This document shows positions 42,454 to 52,280 of a stretch of DNA of 64,000 nucleotides, piece by piece. Position 1 is the first letter of the stretch. The number at the start of each line of letters is the position of its first letter. The translations under genes and the position numbers were made by a program. The stretch is taken from positions 2,688,501-2,752,500 of the forward strand of contig AP026970.1 of assembly GCA_027924025.1 (NCBI GenBank), written 5' to 3'. A model generated the notes under the pieces. The model had not been told where the DNA came from. It worked only from the letters and a program-made list of their open reading frames with translations, and made no database searches. This DNA is from Comamonadaceae bacterium OS-4 (GTDB taxonomy: Bacteria; Pseudomonadota; Gammaproteobacteria; Burkholderiales; Burkholderiaceae_C).

Positions 42454-44013
42454 ATGCGTGTGAACTTACCGGTGACTCAGCGCGAGTACGACTATCCCGC
42501 CGATCGAATGCTGGTGTCGATGACCGATAGCAAAGGCGTCATCACCCATTGCAACCATGCCTTTGTGGAGACCAGCGGATTCACCTACGAGGAGCTCATC
42601 GGCCAGAACCACAACCTGGTGCGCCATCCGGATATGCCGCCTGCCGCCTACCGGGATATGTGGAACACCATTGGCCATGGCCACCCATGGACTGCCCTGG
42701 TGAAAAACCGGCGCAAAGACGGTGACCACTACTGGGTGCAAGCCAACGTCACGCCGGTCCTGGAAAACGGCAAACCCAAGGGGTATATGTCGGTACGGGT
42801 CAAGCCAAGCCGCCAGGAAATCGCCGCGGCAGAGGCCCTTTACGCTCAGTTGAGGGATGAAGAAAAGTCAGGCAAGTCCACCGTCTATTTGCGGGGCGGA
42901 CACGTCCACTACCGTGGAATCAAAGGGTGGCCCGGTGCCTTGGGTCGCATGGATTTAACCACCCGCTTGGGCCTGGCGCTTTTGGGAATGTTGTGCATCG
43001 GCATGGTGCCCGGTTTCTTGGGTTTGCAAGGCAGCACGCTGTTCTGGGCCCAGCTGGCCTCGTTGATCGTGGGGGCTGCAGGGGTCATCACTTGGTTCAG
43101 GGTGCGCTTGACCGCAGGAATGCGCGCGGCCCAACAATTTGCCTATGACCTTGCCGGTTGCAACCTGCGCAGCTCCGTCAACAGCGACTATCCGCCGCCT
43201 TTGGGCGACATGATCGGTGCGCTGCACCAGATCCAGATCAACCTGCGCGCGGTGGTGGGGGATGTGCGGGAAGAAGTAGACATCCTGACCAAATCTGCCA
43301 AAGAGATTGCATCGGGCAGCATGGATTTGTCAGGGCGTACCGAATCTCAGGCCAGCAGCCTGGAAGAAACCGCAGCCTCGATGGAAGAGCTCTCGAGCAC
43401 GGTCAAACAAACTGCAGACACCGCCAGCCGTGTCGCCGAGCAAAGCGCGCGCAGCACCCAAGCCGCGTCCAACGGCGGTGAGGTGGTCCACCAAGTGATT
43501 CAGTCCATGGAAGAGATCGACCGCTCCTCCAGCAAAATGCGCGACATCATTGGCGTGATTGAAGGCATTGCCTTCCAGACCAACATCCTCGCGCTGAACG
43601 CTGCCGTTGAGGCGGCCCGGGCCGGTGAGCAAGGCCGGGGCTTTGCGGTGGTGGCCAGCGAAGTGCGGGCGTTGGCCCAGCGCAGCGCGACAGCCGCCAA
43701 AGAGATCCGGGAGCTGATTGCCCAGTCGTCCGAGCAGATTTCTGAAGGCTCCAACCAGATGCGCAGTGCCGGCGAAACCATCGACCATGTGGTGGCGCAG
43801 GTCCAGGAAGTGGGCAACCTCATCAACATGATCACCAATGCCGCCAAGGAGCAGGCCATCGGGATAGCCCAAGTCAACGAGGCGGTGACCCAGCTGGACA
43901 CCGTGACCCAACAAAATGCCGCTTTGGCCGAAGAGTCTGCCGCCTCCGCGGACGGGCTCACAGACAGCACCGCATCAGTGGCCCGAGCCATCCAGGTATT
44001 CCAGCTACCATAG
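42454..44013 (+). CDS. PAS-containing methyl-accepting chemotaxis protein
   Basis: A 519-residue chemoreceptor of the Aer type. An N-terminal cytoplasmic PAS domain (about 15-125; [31 protein letters not shown]) probably senses redox state or oxygen. Two hydrophobic segments follow (about 170-215) without a periplasmic domain, then the coiled-coil signalling domain with the conserved tip [28 protein letters not shown]. CheW and CheA bind at this tip. A strong AGGAGG site lies before the ATG. A GGDEF-EAL gene starts 28 bp downstream. Confidence 0.92.
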   Translation: MRVNLPVTQREYDYPADRMLVSMTDSKGVITHCNHAFVETSGFTYEELIGQNHNLVRHPDMPPAAYRDMWNTIGHGHPWTALVKNRRKDGDHYWVQANVTPVLENGKPKGYMSVRVKPSRQEIAAAEALYAQLRDEEKSGKSTVYLRGGHVHYRGIKGWPGALGRMDLTTRLGLALLGMLCIGMVPGFLGLQGSTLFWAQLASLIVGAAGVITWFRVRLTAGMRAAQQFAYDLAGCNLRSSVNSDYPPPLGDMIGALHQIQINLRAVVGDVREEVDILTKSAKEIASGSMDLSGRTESQASSLEETAASMEELSSTVKQTADTASRVAEQSARSTQAASNGGEVVHQVIQSMEEIDRSSSKMRDIIGVIEGIAFQTNILALNAAVEAARAGEQGRGFAVVASEVRALAQRSATAAKEIRELIAQSSEQISEGSNQMRSAGETIDHVVAQVQEVGNLINMITNAAKEQAIGIAQVNEAVTQLDTVTQQNAALAEESAASADGLTDSTASVARAIQVFQLP

Positions 44014-44041
44014 GGATGCAAACCACCATGATTTGGAAGAT

Positions 44042-46648
44042 ATGCCTTTCTCCAAACTCGCGACGCTGGATCACGATGCGCTGTTAGCCCTGCTGCATGC
44101 GATCCCACAGCCGGTGTTCATCAAGAACGCTGTGGGAGAGCTGATTTACGTCAACAAGGCATGGCAGACCCAGCTGGGTGCCCCGGCAGGCAACGGGAAC
44201 CCGCAAACCGGGTTTAACGAGGAGCAAATCCGGTTCTTTACCGAGCAAGACCAGCAGGCCTTTCAACAAGGCCGAACTATTACCCAAGAGGACTTGTTCA
44301 AGCTGGAAGCCGAGTTCTCTGCGCGACACATCCAAACGACACTGACGCCGGTATTTGATCCGAATGGCAAGCCCGCCTTTGTGGTGGGCACCAGCATCGA
44401 CGTCACCGAGCAACACCAGTTGCAGCAGCAAAACGCGGCCGAAAGAAGCCTGCTGGAGATGCTGGCCTCCAGCGTGCCGCTGGTGGACATCATGTCGGAA
44501 TTCATTGCGCGGTTCGAACACATCTTTCCGGGCGCCATCGGCTCGGTGTTGCTGATGGATGAGGAAGAGCGGCATCTGCTGCATGGCGCAGCGCCCAGCC
44601 TGCCGGTCGAATACAACCAAGCTATCCATGGCGCGCCCATCGGCCCACGGGCCGGCTCTTGTGGCACTGCCGCGTTTATGGGCGAAGAGGTGGTGGTATC
44701 GGACATCACCATTGACCCGCTCTGGACCGACTACCGGGAACTGGCCGCAAAGCATCAGCTGAGGGCCTGCTGGTCCATGCCGATTCGCTCGACCAAGGGC
44801 CGGGTACTCGGCACTTTTGCGAACTATTACCGGGAGCCCCGCGTTCCGACGGCCAGTGAGCTGCAAGCGTCGCGACGCAGTGCTTATTTGTTGAGCCTGG
44901 CGATCGAGAGCGATAAAAACGAACGAAAAATCCAGCGGGACCAGCGCGCGCTGGTCGCGGCAGGCCTGTACCGGCAAGCCATTCTGGACAGCATGGTGGA
45001 CGGGCTGGTCACCGTGGACCGCACGGGCAGGGTCCATACCTTCAACAACGCCGCGTGCCGCATGATGGGTCTGGATGCGGAGACCGAGCAACCGCAGCAC
45101 CTGAACGATCTTTTGGGCACAACGCTGCCCGCGGATGCGCAAGGGCACCTCGAGCTGCTGCATGCGGCAGAAATCACGCAAGGCGGCAACTTTGAGGTGG
45201 GGGGACTCGACAAGGGCGGCGAGTTGCGGCCGATCAGCCTGTCGGCCTCCAAAATTCCGTTTTCGGAACCCGAAACCTTTGTGGTGACGCTGCGGGACAT
45301 TACCCAACAACGCCACGACGAGGAAGAAATCCGGCGACTGGCGTTTTATGACCCCTTGACCAACCTGCCCAACCGGCGCCTGCTGATGGACCGGGTCCGG
45401 CAAGCCATGATCAACAGCGCGCGCCACGGCCGTCATGGGGCGCTGATGTTCCTGGACCTCGACCATTTCAAGCTGCTCAACGACACCTTGGGCCATGACG
45501 TGGGCGATGAACTGTTGCAACAAGTGGCGACCCGTTTGCGCATGTGTATCCGCGAGGGTGACAGCGTGGCGCGCTTGGGCGGCGATGAGTTTGTGGTGTT
45601 GCTGGAGGACCTGAGCCCCAACCCCAACGAGGCGGCGAGCCATGCCGAGTTTGTGGCACACAAGATCCTGGATTTGCTGGCGCAACCCTACCGCATGCGC
45701 GGACACCTGCACAACAGCACGCCGAGCATCGGGATTGTGGTGTTTTTCGAAGACCACGAAACGATCGACGAGCTGCTCAAAAAAGCTGACGTTGCCATGT
45801 ACCAGGCCAAGTCGGCCGGCAGAAACACAGCCCGCTTTTTCGACCCGGTGATGCAGGCCGCTGCTGCGACCCATGCGGCGATGGCGCAAGAGATCAAAGT
45901 CGGTATCGAGCGGAACGAGTTTGTGCTCCACTACCAGGTCCAAATCGACGCGCGCGGCCACTGCACCGGCGCAGAAGCCTTGGTGCGCTGGAACCACCGG
46001 GTACGGGGTTTGGTGTCGCCGGCACACTTCATTCCCCTCGCTGAGGAAACCGGCATGATCCTGCCCCTGGGTTACTGGGTGTTGGACTCTGCGTGCCAAC
46101 AATTGGCGCACTGGAGCCGCAACCCCGCCACCGCGCACTGGACCATGGCCGTCAACGTGAGCGCGGCACAACTGGCCCAACCCGGTTTTGTAGAAAGCGT
46201 GAAGAAAGCCTTGCTGCACAGCCAAGCGCCCGCCACCCAGCTGAAACTGGAGCTCACAGAAAGTATGCTGGCCAATGATGTGGAGGGCATCATCACCAAG
46301 ATGATGGACATCAAGGCACTGGGTGTGAACTTTTCGCTGGATGATTTCGGCACCGGCTACTCGTCACTCTCTTACCTAAAGCGCTTGCCACTGTCCCAAC
46401 TCAAGATCGACAAATCGTTTGTGCGGGACGTGCTCACCGATCCGAGCGATGCGGTGATCGCCCGCACCGTGGTGGCACTAGGCCACAGCCTGGGCCTGAC
46501 CGTCATTGCCGAGGGCGTGGAAACCCCGGAACAAAGAGACGCATTGGCGGCCATGCAGTGCGATGCCTTCCAGGGCTATTTTTTCGGCAGACCGGTGCCG
46601 CCAGAGGCACTCATGGCAGACATGGCGATACAACTCCCTGCCCCATAA
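44042..46648 (+). CDS. PAS-GAF-PAS-GGDEF-EAL c-di-GMP enzyme
   Basis: A 868-residue cytoplasmic protein: PAS (about 5-130), GAF (about 140-300; RAGSCGTAAFMGEEVVVSDI), a second PAS (about 310-430), GGDEF (about 430-600) and EAL (about 610-860). The cyclase motif RLGGDEF is intact with the RxxD inhibitory site (REGD); the EAL motif (GAEALVRW) and DDFGTGYSSL are intact, so both activities are possible. The open frame extends upstream into the chemoreceptor gene, but ATG 44042 with GGAAG before it is the likely start. It follows the chemoreceptor gene by 28 bp, so they may be co-transcribed. Confidence 0.9.
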   Translation: MPFSKLATLDHDALLALLHAIPQPVFIKNAVGELIYVNKAWQTQLGAPAGNGNPQTGFNEEQIRFFTEQDQQAFQQGRTITQEDLFKLEAEFSARHIQTTLTPVFDPNGKPAFVVGTSIDVTEQHQLQQQNAAERSLLEMLASSVPLVDIMSEFIARFEHIFPGAIGSVLLMDEEERHLLHGAAPSLPVEYNQAIHGAPIGPRAGSCGTAAFMGEEVVVSDITIDPLWTDYRELAAKHQLRACWSMPIRSTKGRVLGTFANYYREPRVPTASELQASRRSAYLLSLAIESDKNERKIQRDQRALVAAGLYRQAILDSMVDGLVTVDRTGRVHTFNNAACRMMGLDAETEQPQHLNDLLGTTLPADAQGHLELLHAAEITQGGNFEVGGLDKGGELRPISLSASKIPFSEPETFVVTLRDITQQRHDEEEIRRLAFYDPLTNLPNRRLLMDRVRQAMINSARHGRHGALMFLDLDHFKLLNDTLGHDVGDELLQQVATRLRMCIREGDSVARLGGDEFVVLLEDLSPNPNEAASHAEFVAHKILDLLAQPYRMRGHLHNSTPSIGIVVFFEDHETIDELLKKADVAMYQAKSAGRNTARFFDPVMQAAAATHAAMAQEIKVGIERNEFVLHYQVQIDARGHCTGAEALVRWNHRVRGLVSPAHFIPLAEETGMILPLGYWVLDSACQQLAHWSRNPATAHWTMAVNVSAAQLAQPGFVESVKKALLHSQAPATQLKLELTESMLANDVEGIITKMMDIKALGVNFSLDDFGTGYSSLSYLKRLPLSQLKIDKSFVRDVLTDPSDAVIARTVVALGHSLGLTVIAEGVETPEQRDALAAMQCDAFQGYFFGRPVPPEALMADMAIQLPAP

Positions 46649-46711
46649 TGAAAGCTCATACAAAGCCGCTTCGGTGTCACCTTGCCCCGATTGACTTGAA
46701 GGAGTGCACCC

Positions 46712-47806
46712 TTGACGCTACACGCTGAGCTGTCCGGCCGCGCCGTATGGGTGATGGGCCAGGCCCTCTCGATCTGCCTCGGGCTGGTATTGGCCTTGTT
46801 GCCGATGACCACTCACGCATCTACCCCGCTCAAGCTCCGCATCGTCGGGGGGCTGGCCGGGGTGAACCAATACGTTCAACATGAAGAGCCGTTTTGGTCG
46901 CAAGACCTGGCGCGCCTGAGCGGTGGCAAGTACAGCGCAGAGATTGCGCCCTTCGACCAGTCAGGCATTCCCGCCGAGGAAATGCTGCGCCTGATGTCGC
47001 TGGGGGTCATTCCCTTCGGCACTGCGATGCTGGGCCCCGCCTCCGCACAGCACCCCATGTTCGGGGCAATGGACCTGTCGGGCCTCAATCCGGACATGGC
47101 CAGTTTGAAGCGGCATGTGGCCAGCTTCCGCCCCCTGCTGCAAAAAACAGTGCGCGAAAAACATGGCATTGAGGTCTTGGCGATTTACACCTATCCGGCC
47201 CAAATCTTGTTTTGTAAAAAACCCTTGGAAAGCCTCCGCGACCTAGAGAAACGGCGTATCCGCGTCTCCTCGCCCAGCCAGGCAGACCTGATTCAGGGTA
47301 TGGGGGGCATTCCGGTTTTGGTGGGCTTTGGGCAGATGCTGACGCACCTGCAATCCGGCAACACCGAGTGCGCTATCACCGGCACCATGTCGGGCAACAC
47401 CATCGGGCTGTCGGACATCACCAGCTACATGTACAACCTGCCGATTACTTGGGGGCTGTCCATTTTCGGCGCGAATACGACAGCCTGGAATGCGCTGCCC
47501 TCAGACCTGAGGGCGCTCCTCAGAAAAGAGCTCGCAAGGCTGGAGACCGACATCTGGAACGCCAGCGAACGCGAGACCGCAGACGGGCTCGCCTGCAACC
47601 GCGGGGACCCCAGTTGCAAGCATGGTCGCCTTGGAAAAATGACCCAGATCAACCCCAGCCCCGACGACATCAAACTCGTAAGGGAACTCGTGAAAACCAC
47701 CGTCTTGCCGCGTTGGCAACAACGCTGCAATCAGCACTGCCGCGACATGTGGGAGAGCACCATCGGATCCGTCCCCAGCGACATGCCTTCGCCGAACAGC
47801 CGCTGA
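46712..47806 (+). CDS. TRAP-type solute-binding protein (DctP-like)
   Basis: A 364-residue periplasmic binding protein with an N-terminal signal (VLALLPMTTHAS, cleavage near residue 36). The fold and motifs (EMLRLMSLGVIPFGTAMLGPAS; KRRIRVSSPSQADLIQGMGGIPV; TECAITGTMSGN) are those of TRAP transporter DctP subunits, which bind carboxylic acids. No DctQ or DctM membrane subunit is nearby. Instead its stop codon overlaps the start of a membrane GGDEF-EAL gene (TGATG), so it most likely delivers a ligand signal to that protein. TTG start with AAGGAG upstream. Confidence 0.82.
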   Translation: MTLHAELSGRAVWVMGQALSICLGLVLALLPMTTHASTPLKLRIVGGLAGVNQYVQHEEPFWSQDLARLSGGKYSAEIAPFDQSGIPAEEMLRLMSLGVIPFGTAMLGPASAQHPMFGAMDLSGLNPDMASLKRHVASFRPLLQKTVREKHGIEVLAIYTYPAQILFCKKPLESLRDLEKRRIRVSSPSQADLIQGMGGIPVLVGFGQMLTHLQSGNTECAITGTMSGNTIGLSDITSYMYNLPITWGLSIFGANTTAWNALPSDLRALLRKELARLETDIWNASERETADGLACNRGDPSCKHGRLGKMTQINPSPDDIKLVRELVKTTVLPRWQQRCNQHCRDMWESTIGSVPSDMPSPNSR

Positions 47807-50457
47807 TGGCCAAATTCATGTTCAAAGTCCACCATGCCTTGGTGGCGGTCACCGCTCTGCTGGTCTTTGCGATTCTGGCGGCCAGCACGGTCCTGATCCG
47901 TGATTTGCACCAGAACGCTGTTGCCGAGGCCCAAGCCCAGGCGACCCGCTTTGTGACCGGCGCCCAAGCCGCGGTGAACCGGAGCCTGCTGGGTATTGAT
48001 GTACTGCTGGCGAGCATGGGCAGTTTGCTGGGTCTGGAGAACATGCAAGCGGATTGGCTGGAAGGCCCATTGGCGGGCAAATTGATTCAGGGTGCGACCC
48101 GCCAAAATCTGCTGGTGCGCAATGTCTGGCTTGTCGATGCACAGGGCACGGTTCTGGCGAGCTCCAGCAGCCCGGCGCCGGATGCGCCGCTGGAAATACC
48201 CGAGGGTTTTCTCAACGAAGCGCTCAGCCCCCCCATCTCCATGCTGGTGATCAGCCGGCCGCTCCTGAGCCCCAGCAGTGCAGAAATGGTGCTGCTGTTT
48301 GCCCGCCATTTGTCCTTGGCCGATGGCAGCAAGCTGTTGGCGATTGCGGAGGTTCCGGTCAATCTGTTGACGACAGTGTTGGTGCAAGGGGCGGACATCA
48401 GCCAACTCGAGGCCACGATCGAACGCAGCAACGGCTACCTGCTCGCCAGCGTGCCGCCTCAGGAGTCCTTGAGCGGCCTTGCCTTGACCCCGGTGATGAG
48501 CCCCCAGTCGCAGTTTGCGGTACAGACCATGCCCTCCCGCATCCAGAACCGACCGGCCCTGGTCGCTTCGCGGCCCATGCTCTACAACGACCTGCTGATC
48601 ACCGCCAGCATCCCGATGGACACGGCACTGCAGGAGTGGACCTTTCAGGCACGGCTGATCGGCATGCTGAGCCTGCTTTTCAGCCTGCTGATTGCGGCGG
48701 CCGGGTACGCAGGCCTGCGCTATGTGCAAAGCATAGGCCGCGCCCAACGCTCGATCAGCCATGCCAAGGCCACCACAGACCAGGCGCTGGAGGCGATGGA
48801 AAGCGGCTTTTTGCTGCTGGATGCCGAGCGCAAAGTCATCACCTGGAACCGGCGCTACCTGGAGATCTACCCATGGCAGGCGCAGCACATCCGGGTAGGG
48901 CACTCGTTTGAGGCGCTGCTGATGGTCACTGCTGTCGAGACGCTGGGTGATGTGCCCCGTGAGACCTTGCAGCAATGGGTCACCACCCGCATAGAGTTGA
49001 TGCAACACGGGGTGCACAACCATGAAAGAGAGTTCCCCAACGGCCGGATCATTGAAATCACCGAACGGCCGACCCCCGGTGGCGGTGTCGTCATCACTTA
49101 CCAGGACGTGACCCGTTTGCGCCGCGCCAGTGCGGAAATTGAGCAACTCGCGTTTTTTGACCCCCTCACGAGCTTGCCCAACCGCCGCTTGCTGTCAGAC
49201 CGGTTGCAGCAAGCGCTAACGACCAGCGTGCGCAGTGGCCGGCGTGGTGCCTTGTTGTTCATGGACCTAGACCACTTCAAAACCCTGAATGACACCTGCG
49301 GCCACGACGTGGGAGACATGCTGCTGCAGCAGGTTGCCGTGCGCATCAAAGCCTGTGTCCGCGAGGGCGACACCGTTGCCCGGCTGGGCGGCGACGAGTT
49401 TGTCGTCATGCTGCTGGACTTGAGCCCCGAAATCCTCGAAGCCGCGCGCCAAGCCCGCCTGGTGGGTGACAACATTTTGCGGGCAATGGCCGAGCCTTTT
49501 GAGTTGGGGGACAAGCAACACCGGAGCTCTTGCAGCCTGGGGGCCACTTTGTTCGGGGACACCGCGCAAGACGCCGCCGAACTGCTCAAGCAAGCGGATA
49601 TTGCGATGTACCAGGTCAAAAACAACGGGCGCAACGCATTCTGTTTCTTTGACCCCGGCATGCTGACCGCCATCGAGGCCCGTGCCCGCCTGGAGGTGGA
49701 CTTGCGCAAGAGCCTAGACGATCAACATTTCGAGCTTTATTACCAGCAGCAGGTCAATGAAGAGGGCCATGTTGTCGGGGCAGAGGCCCTGGTCCGGTGG
49801 AACCATTTGGATAACGGTTTGGTGCTGCCCGGGCAATTTATCGGGCTCGCGGAAGAAACCGGCCTCATCCTGCCCATGGGCCAATGGGTGCTGGAGCAAG
49901 CCTGTACGCAACTGGCCCTGTGGCAACGCCAGCCGCGGAGCCGTGACCTGCAGCTCTCGGTCAACGTCAGCGCCCGACAGTTCCGGCAAGTGGACTTTGT
50001 GGACCGGCTGACCAAAATCTTGCGTGCGACCGGCGCACGGGCCGACCTTTTGAAACTGGAGCTGACGGAGAGTTTGGTGCTGGACAACGTGGAAGACACG
50101 ATCCAGAAAATGCACGCGCTCAAAGCCCTGGGGGTAAGGTTCTCGATGGATGACTTCGGAACCGGTCACTCCTCGCTCTCTTACCTGACACGCCTGCCGC
50201 TGGACCAGCTCAAGATCGACCAGTCTTTTGTGCGGAATATCGGCTTGCAGTCGACCGACTCGATCATCATCCAGACCATCATCGGCATGGGCAATAACCT
50301 CGGGCTCGAAGTGCTGGCCGAGGGGGTGGAAACCGAAGCCCAGCGCGACTTCCTCTCCGCCCACGGCTGCCACCTGAAACAGGGCTTTTTGTTCGGGCCA
50401 CCGCTGCCAGCCCCTGAATTCATCCAAGCGCTACATACTGAAGAAATCAGCCTCTAG
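47806..50457 (+). CDS. Membrane GGDEF-EAL protein with periplasmic sensor
   Basis: An 883-residue inner-membrane c-di-GMP enzyme. One transmembrane helix (about 10-32), a periplasmic Cache-like domain (about 35-275), a second helix (about 280-305), a PAS-like segment (about 320-435, DAERKVITWNRRYLEIYPW), GGDEF (about 440-610, RLGGDEF with REGD inhibitory site) and EAL (about 620-875, GAEALVRW and DDFGTGHSSL intact). Its start overlaps the stop of the TRAP-type binding protein gene, which suggests that the two proteins form one receptor unit. The stop TAG lies within a copy of the dispersed repeat. Confidence 0.9.
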   Translation: MAKFMFKVHHALVAVTALLVFAILAASTVLIRDLHQNAVAEAQAQATRFVTGAQAAVNRSLLGIDVLLASMGSLLGLENMQADWLEGPLAGKLIQGATRQNLLVRNVWLVDAQGTVLASSSSPAPDAPLEIPEGFLNEALSPPISMLVISRPLLSPSSAEMVLLFARHLSLADGSKLLAIAEVPVNLLTTVLVQGADISQLEATIERSNGYLLASVPPQESLSGLALTPVMSPQSQFAVQTMPSRIQNRPALVASRPMLYNDLLITASIPMDTALQEWTFQARLIGMLSLLFSLLIAAAGYAGLRYVQSIGRAQRSISHAKATTDQALEAMESGFLLLDAERKVITWNRRYLEIYPWQAQHIRVGHSFEALLMVTAVETLGDVPRETLQQWVTTRIELMQHGVHNHEREFPNGRIIEITERPTPGGGVVITYQDVTRLRRASAEIEQLAFFDPLTSLPNRRLLSDRLQQALTTSVRSGRRGALLFMDLDHFKTLNDTCGHDVGDMLLQQVAVRIKACVREGDTVARLGGDEFVVMLLDLSPEILEAARQARLVGDNILRAMAEPFELGDKQHRSSCSLGATLFGDTAQDAAELLKQADIAMYQVKNNGRNAFCFFDPGMLTAIEARARLEVDLRKSLDDQHFELYYQQQVNEEGHVVGAEALVRWNHLDNGLVLPGQFIGLAEETGLILPMGQWVLEQACTQLALWQRQPRSRDLQLSVNVSARQFRQVDFVDRLTKILRATGARADLLKLELTESLVLDNVEDTIQKMHALKALGVRFSMDDFGTGHSSLSYLTRLPLDQLKIDQSFVRNIGLQSTDSIIIQTIIGMGNNLGLEVLAEGVETEAQRDFLSAHGCHLKQGFLFGPPLPAPEFIQALHTEEISL

Positions 50458-50501
50458 CGCCCGTAAATACTGCACAGGTAGCTATATTTTTTATAGCAAA
50501 A
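50450..50501 (-). repeat. Dispersed palindromic repeat, copy 5
   Basis: Read on the minus strand this starts TTTGCTATAAAAAATATAGC, continues TACCTGTGCAG and TATTTACGGGCG and ends CTAGAGGC. The GGDEF-EAL stop codon (TAG, 50455-50457) is inside it. It fills most of the gap between convergent GGDEF-EAL and queF genes. Confidence 0.72.
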
Positions 50502-51347
50502 CTATTGTCGGGCGGTGCGGGTGTTGCCGGGCAAAGCTTGCGGGTGGCTGGTGCGCAAGGGGTTGATATCCAGCCCGCCACGGCGGGTGTAACGCGCATA
50601 GACCGTCAACTTGGCGGGTTTGCAGCGGGCCCAGATGTCCATAAAGATGCGCTCCACGCATTGCTCGTGGAACTCGTTGTGGTTGCGAAAACTCACCAGA
50701 TACTGCAACAAGCCTTCCTGCTGGATCTGCAAACCGGTGTAGCTGATCTGCACACTGCCCCAATCGGGCTGGCCGGTCACCAGGCAGTTACTTTTGAGCA
50801 GGTTGCTCACCAGCACCTCGGTCACCATGCCTTCTGCCGCCGGCGCCGTGACCAGCAGTTCAGGTGCGGGCTGGTAGTGGGTGCACTCCACATCGAGGCG
50901 ATCCAGGCTCAGGCCGTCCAGCTCGTACACCGGCTCACGGTCAAACTGCTCGGCCGCAATCAAGCGCACCCCAACCGATTGCACCGGGCCGCCCCGCCAC
51001 GCCGCTTCCGCAATATCAGCCCGCAAACGGGCCAGCACTTCGGAGGCATCGGCAAAACGGGTGTTGTTGAAGCTGTTGAGATACAGCTTGAAGGACTTGC
51101 TTTCGATGATGTTGGGCGTTTCAGCGGGGATGGTGAAGTGCGCCAACGCGACCTGAGGCTTGCCGCGCAGGTTGAGCCAGCTCAGCTCAAATGCCGTCCA
51201 AAGGTCGGCACCGAAAAACGGGGCGGCACCGGCAATGCCGATCTCCGCGCGCTTACCCGCACGGGGAATAGGAAACAACAGCGAAGCGTCGTACTGATCG
51301 ACATACGCCGAAGATTTGCCAAGTTGGGATTGCTCAGGGGTGTTCAT
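50502..51347 (-). CDS. queF: 7-cyano-7-deazaguanine reductase (type II QueF)
   Basis: A 281-residue NADPH-dependent enzyme that reduces preQ0 to preQ1 in queuosine synthesis for tRNA. The nucleophile is Cys188 in [18 protein letters not shown]; the paired segment [12 protein letters not shown] carries the substrate His/Glu. The two-lobed 280-residue form is the type II enzyme typical of proteobacteria (type I is about half as long). Its ATG directly follows the stop codon of the alpha/beta hydrolase gene upstream. Confidence 0.95.
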   Translation of the reverse strand: MNTPEQSQLGKSSAYVDQYDASLLFPIPRAGKRAEIGIAGAAPFFGADLWTAFELSWLNLRGKPQVALAHFTIPAETPNIIESKSFKLYLNSFNNTRFADASEVLARLRADIAEAAWRGGPVQSVGVRLIAAEQFDREPVYELDGLSLDRLDVECTHYQPAPELLVTAPAAEGMVTEVLVSNLLKSNCLVTGQPDWGSVQISYTGLQIQQEGLLQYLVSFRNHNEFHEQCVERIFMDIWARCKPAKLTVYARYTRRGGLDINPLRTSHPQALPGNTRTARQ

Positions 51348-52247
51348 TCAATGTTTCCGGTCAAAGTGGGCCAGCAGCGCGGCCAGAATGCGGCGCACAG
51401 GCTCGGTGGGCAGGTCATGGCCCATGCCTTCAATAGGCAAGAGGGTCGCTCCCGGGATGCGACGGGCTGTGTCTTCACCGCAGGCAAAAGGTATCAGCGG
51501 GTCGGCGGTGCCGTGGATGACCAAGGTGGGCGCCGTGATGCGGGGCAATAGCGCGGTGCGCGCACCATCAGCCACCACGGCCAGCATTTGCCGCAAGGTG
51601 CCCACCGGGTACATAGCGCGGTCCACGCCACGGGCAATCCGCGCCCGCAGATCGTCTTCCGGCGTGGGGAAGGCGGGGCTGCCGATCGCCTGAAACAGGC
51701 GCAAAGAGTGCTCCACCATTTCGGCTTTGCTGGTGCCCGAAGGGCGGCGCAGCATGGCGCGCAACACCTCCGGCGCCGGGCCGGGCAGGCCTTTTGCACT
51801 GCTGCTGCTCATGATGCTGGTGAGGCTCAACACGCGCTCTGGCGCTGCAAGCGTCACGCGTTGGGCAATCATTCCGCCCATGCTCATGCCCACGACATGG
51901 GCCTTTTGCACGCCCAAGGCATCGAGGACACCCAGCGCATCCGCCGCCATATCGCTCAAGCTGTAAGGTGCCGAGGGGGTGAAGCCGAACTTGTGCTGCA
52001 AGCTGGCCCAAAAGATATTGGGTTTGCCCCCCTCTTCGATGCGGCTGCTCAGCCCAACGTCGCGGTTGTCGAAGCGGATCACGCGGTAGCCTGCGGCCTC
52101 CAAACCCTGCACCAGATCAGCGGGCCACGCAATCAACTGCAGACCCAGCCCCATGATGAGCAGCACCGCCGGTTTGCCGGCAAAGGCGGGGTCGCGCTGG
52201 GCGCTGTCTTCGACTTCGATATCAAGACCGTTTGCTCTTATTTTCAT
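51348..52247 (-). CDS. Alpha/beta hydrolase
   Basis: A 299-residue alpha/beta-fold hydrolase. The nucleophile elbow is GMSMGG, the oxyanion region is LLIMGLG, and the catalytic Asp (HGTADPLIP) and His (GMGHDLP) are in place. The YSLSDMAADALGVLDALGV stretch is common in esterases of the aromatic-degradation type, but the substrate is unknown. ATG 52247 lies inside a dispersed repeat (copy 6) that spans the gap to yaaA. It is followed directly by queF. Confidence 0.87.
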   Translation of the reverse strand: MKIRANGLDIEVEDSAQRDPAFAGKPAVLLIMGLGLQLIAWPADLVQGLEAAGYRVIRFDNRDVGLSSRIEEGGKPNIFWASLQHKFGFTPSAPYSLSDMAADALGVLDALGVQKAHVVGMSMGGMIAQRVTLAAPERVLSLTSIMSSSSAKGLPGPAPEVLRAMLRRPSGTSKAEMVEHSLRLFQAIGSPAFPTPEDDLRARIARGVDRAMYPVGTLRQMLAVVADGARTALLPRITAPTLVIHGTADPLIPFACGEDTARRIPGATLLPIEGMGHDLPTEPVRRILAALLAHFDRKH

Positions 52248-52280
52248 AGCTCCTCGCGCAATAGCAACGGGCGCTTAGCC
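52231..52280 (+). repeat. Dispersed palindromic repeat, copy 6
   Basis: TTTGCTCTTATTTTCATAGC, then TCCTCGCGCAATAGC and AACGGGCGCTTAGCCC. It bridges the yaaA stop codon (52275) and the start of the alpha/beta hydrolase (52247), supplying both codons and the first residues of the hydrolase. Confidence 0.7.

Noticed and set aside
44084..46225. A 713-codon open frame antisense to a GGDEF-EAL gene
   Set aside because: It lies exactly opposite a gene with intact domain motifs; its translation is His/Gly/Gln-rich without any family signature, the usual result of high-GC third-position bias.
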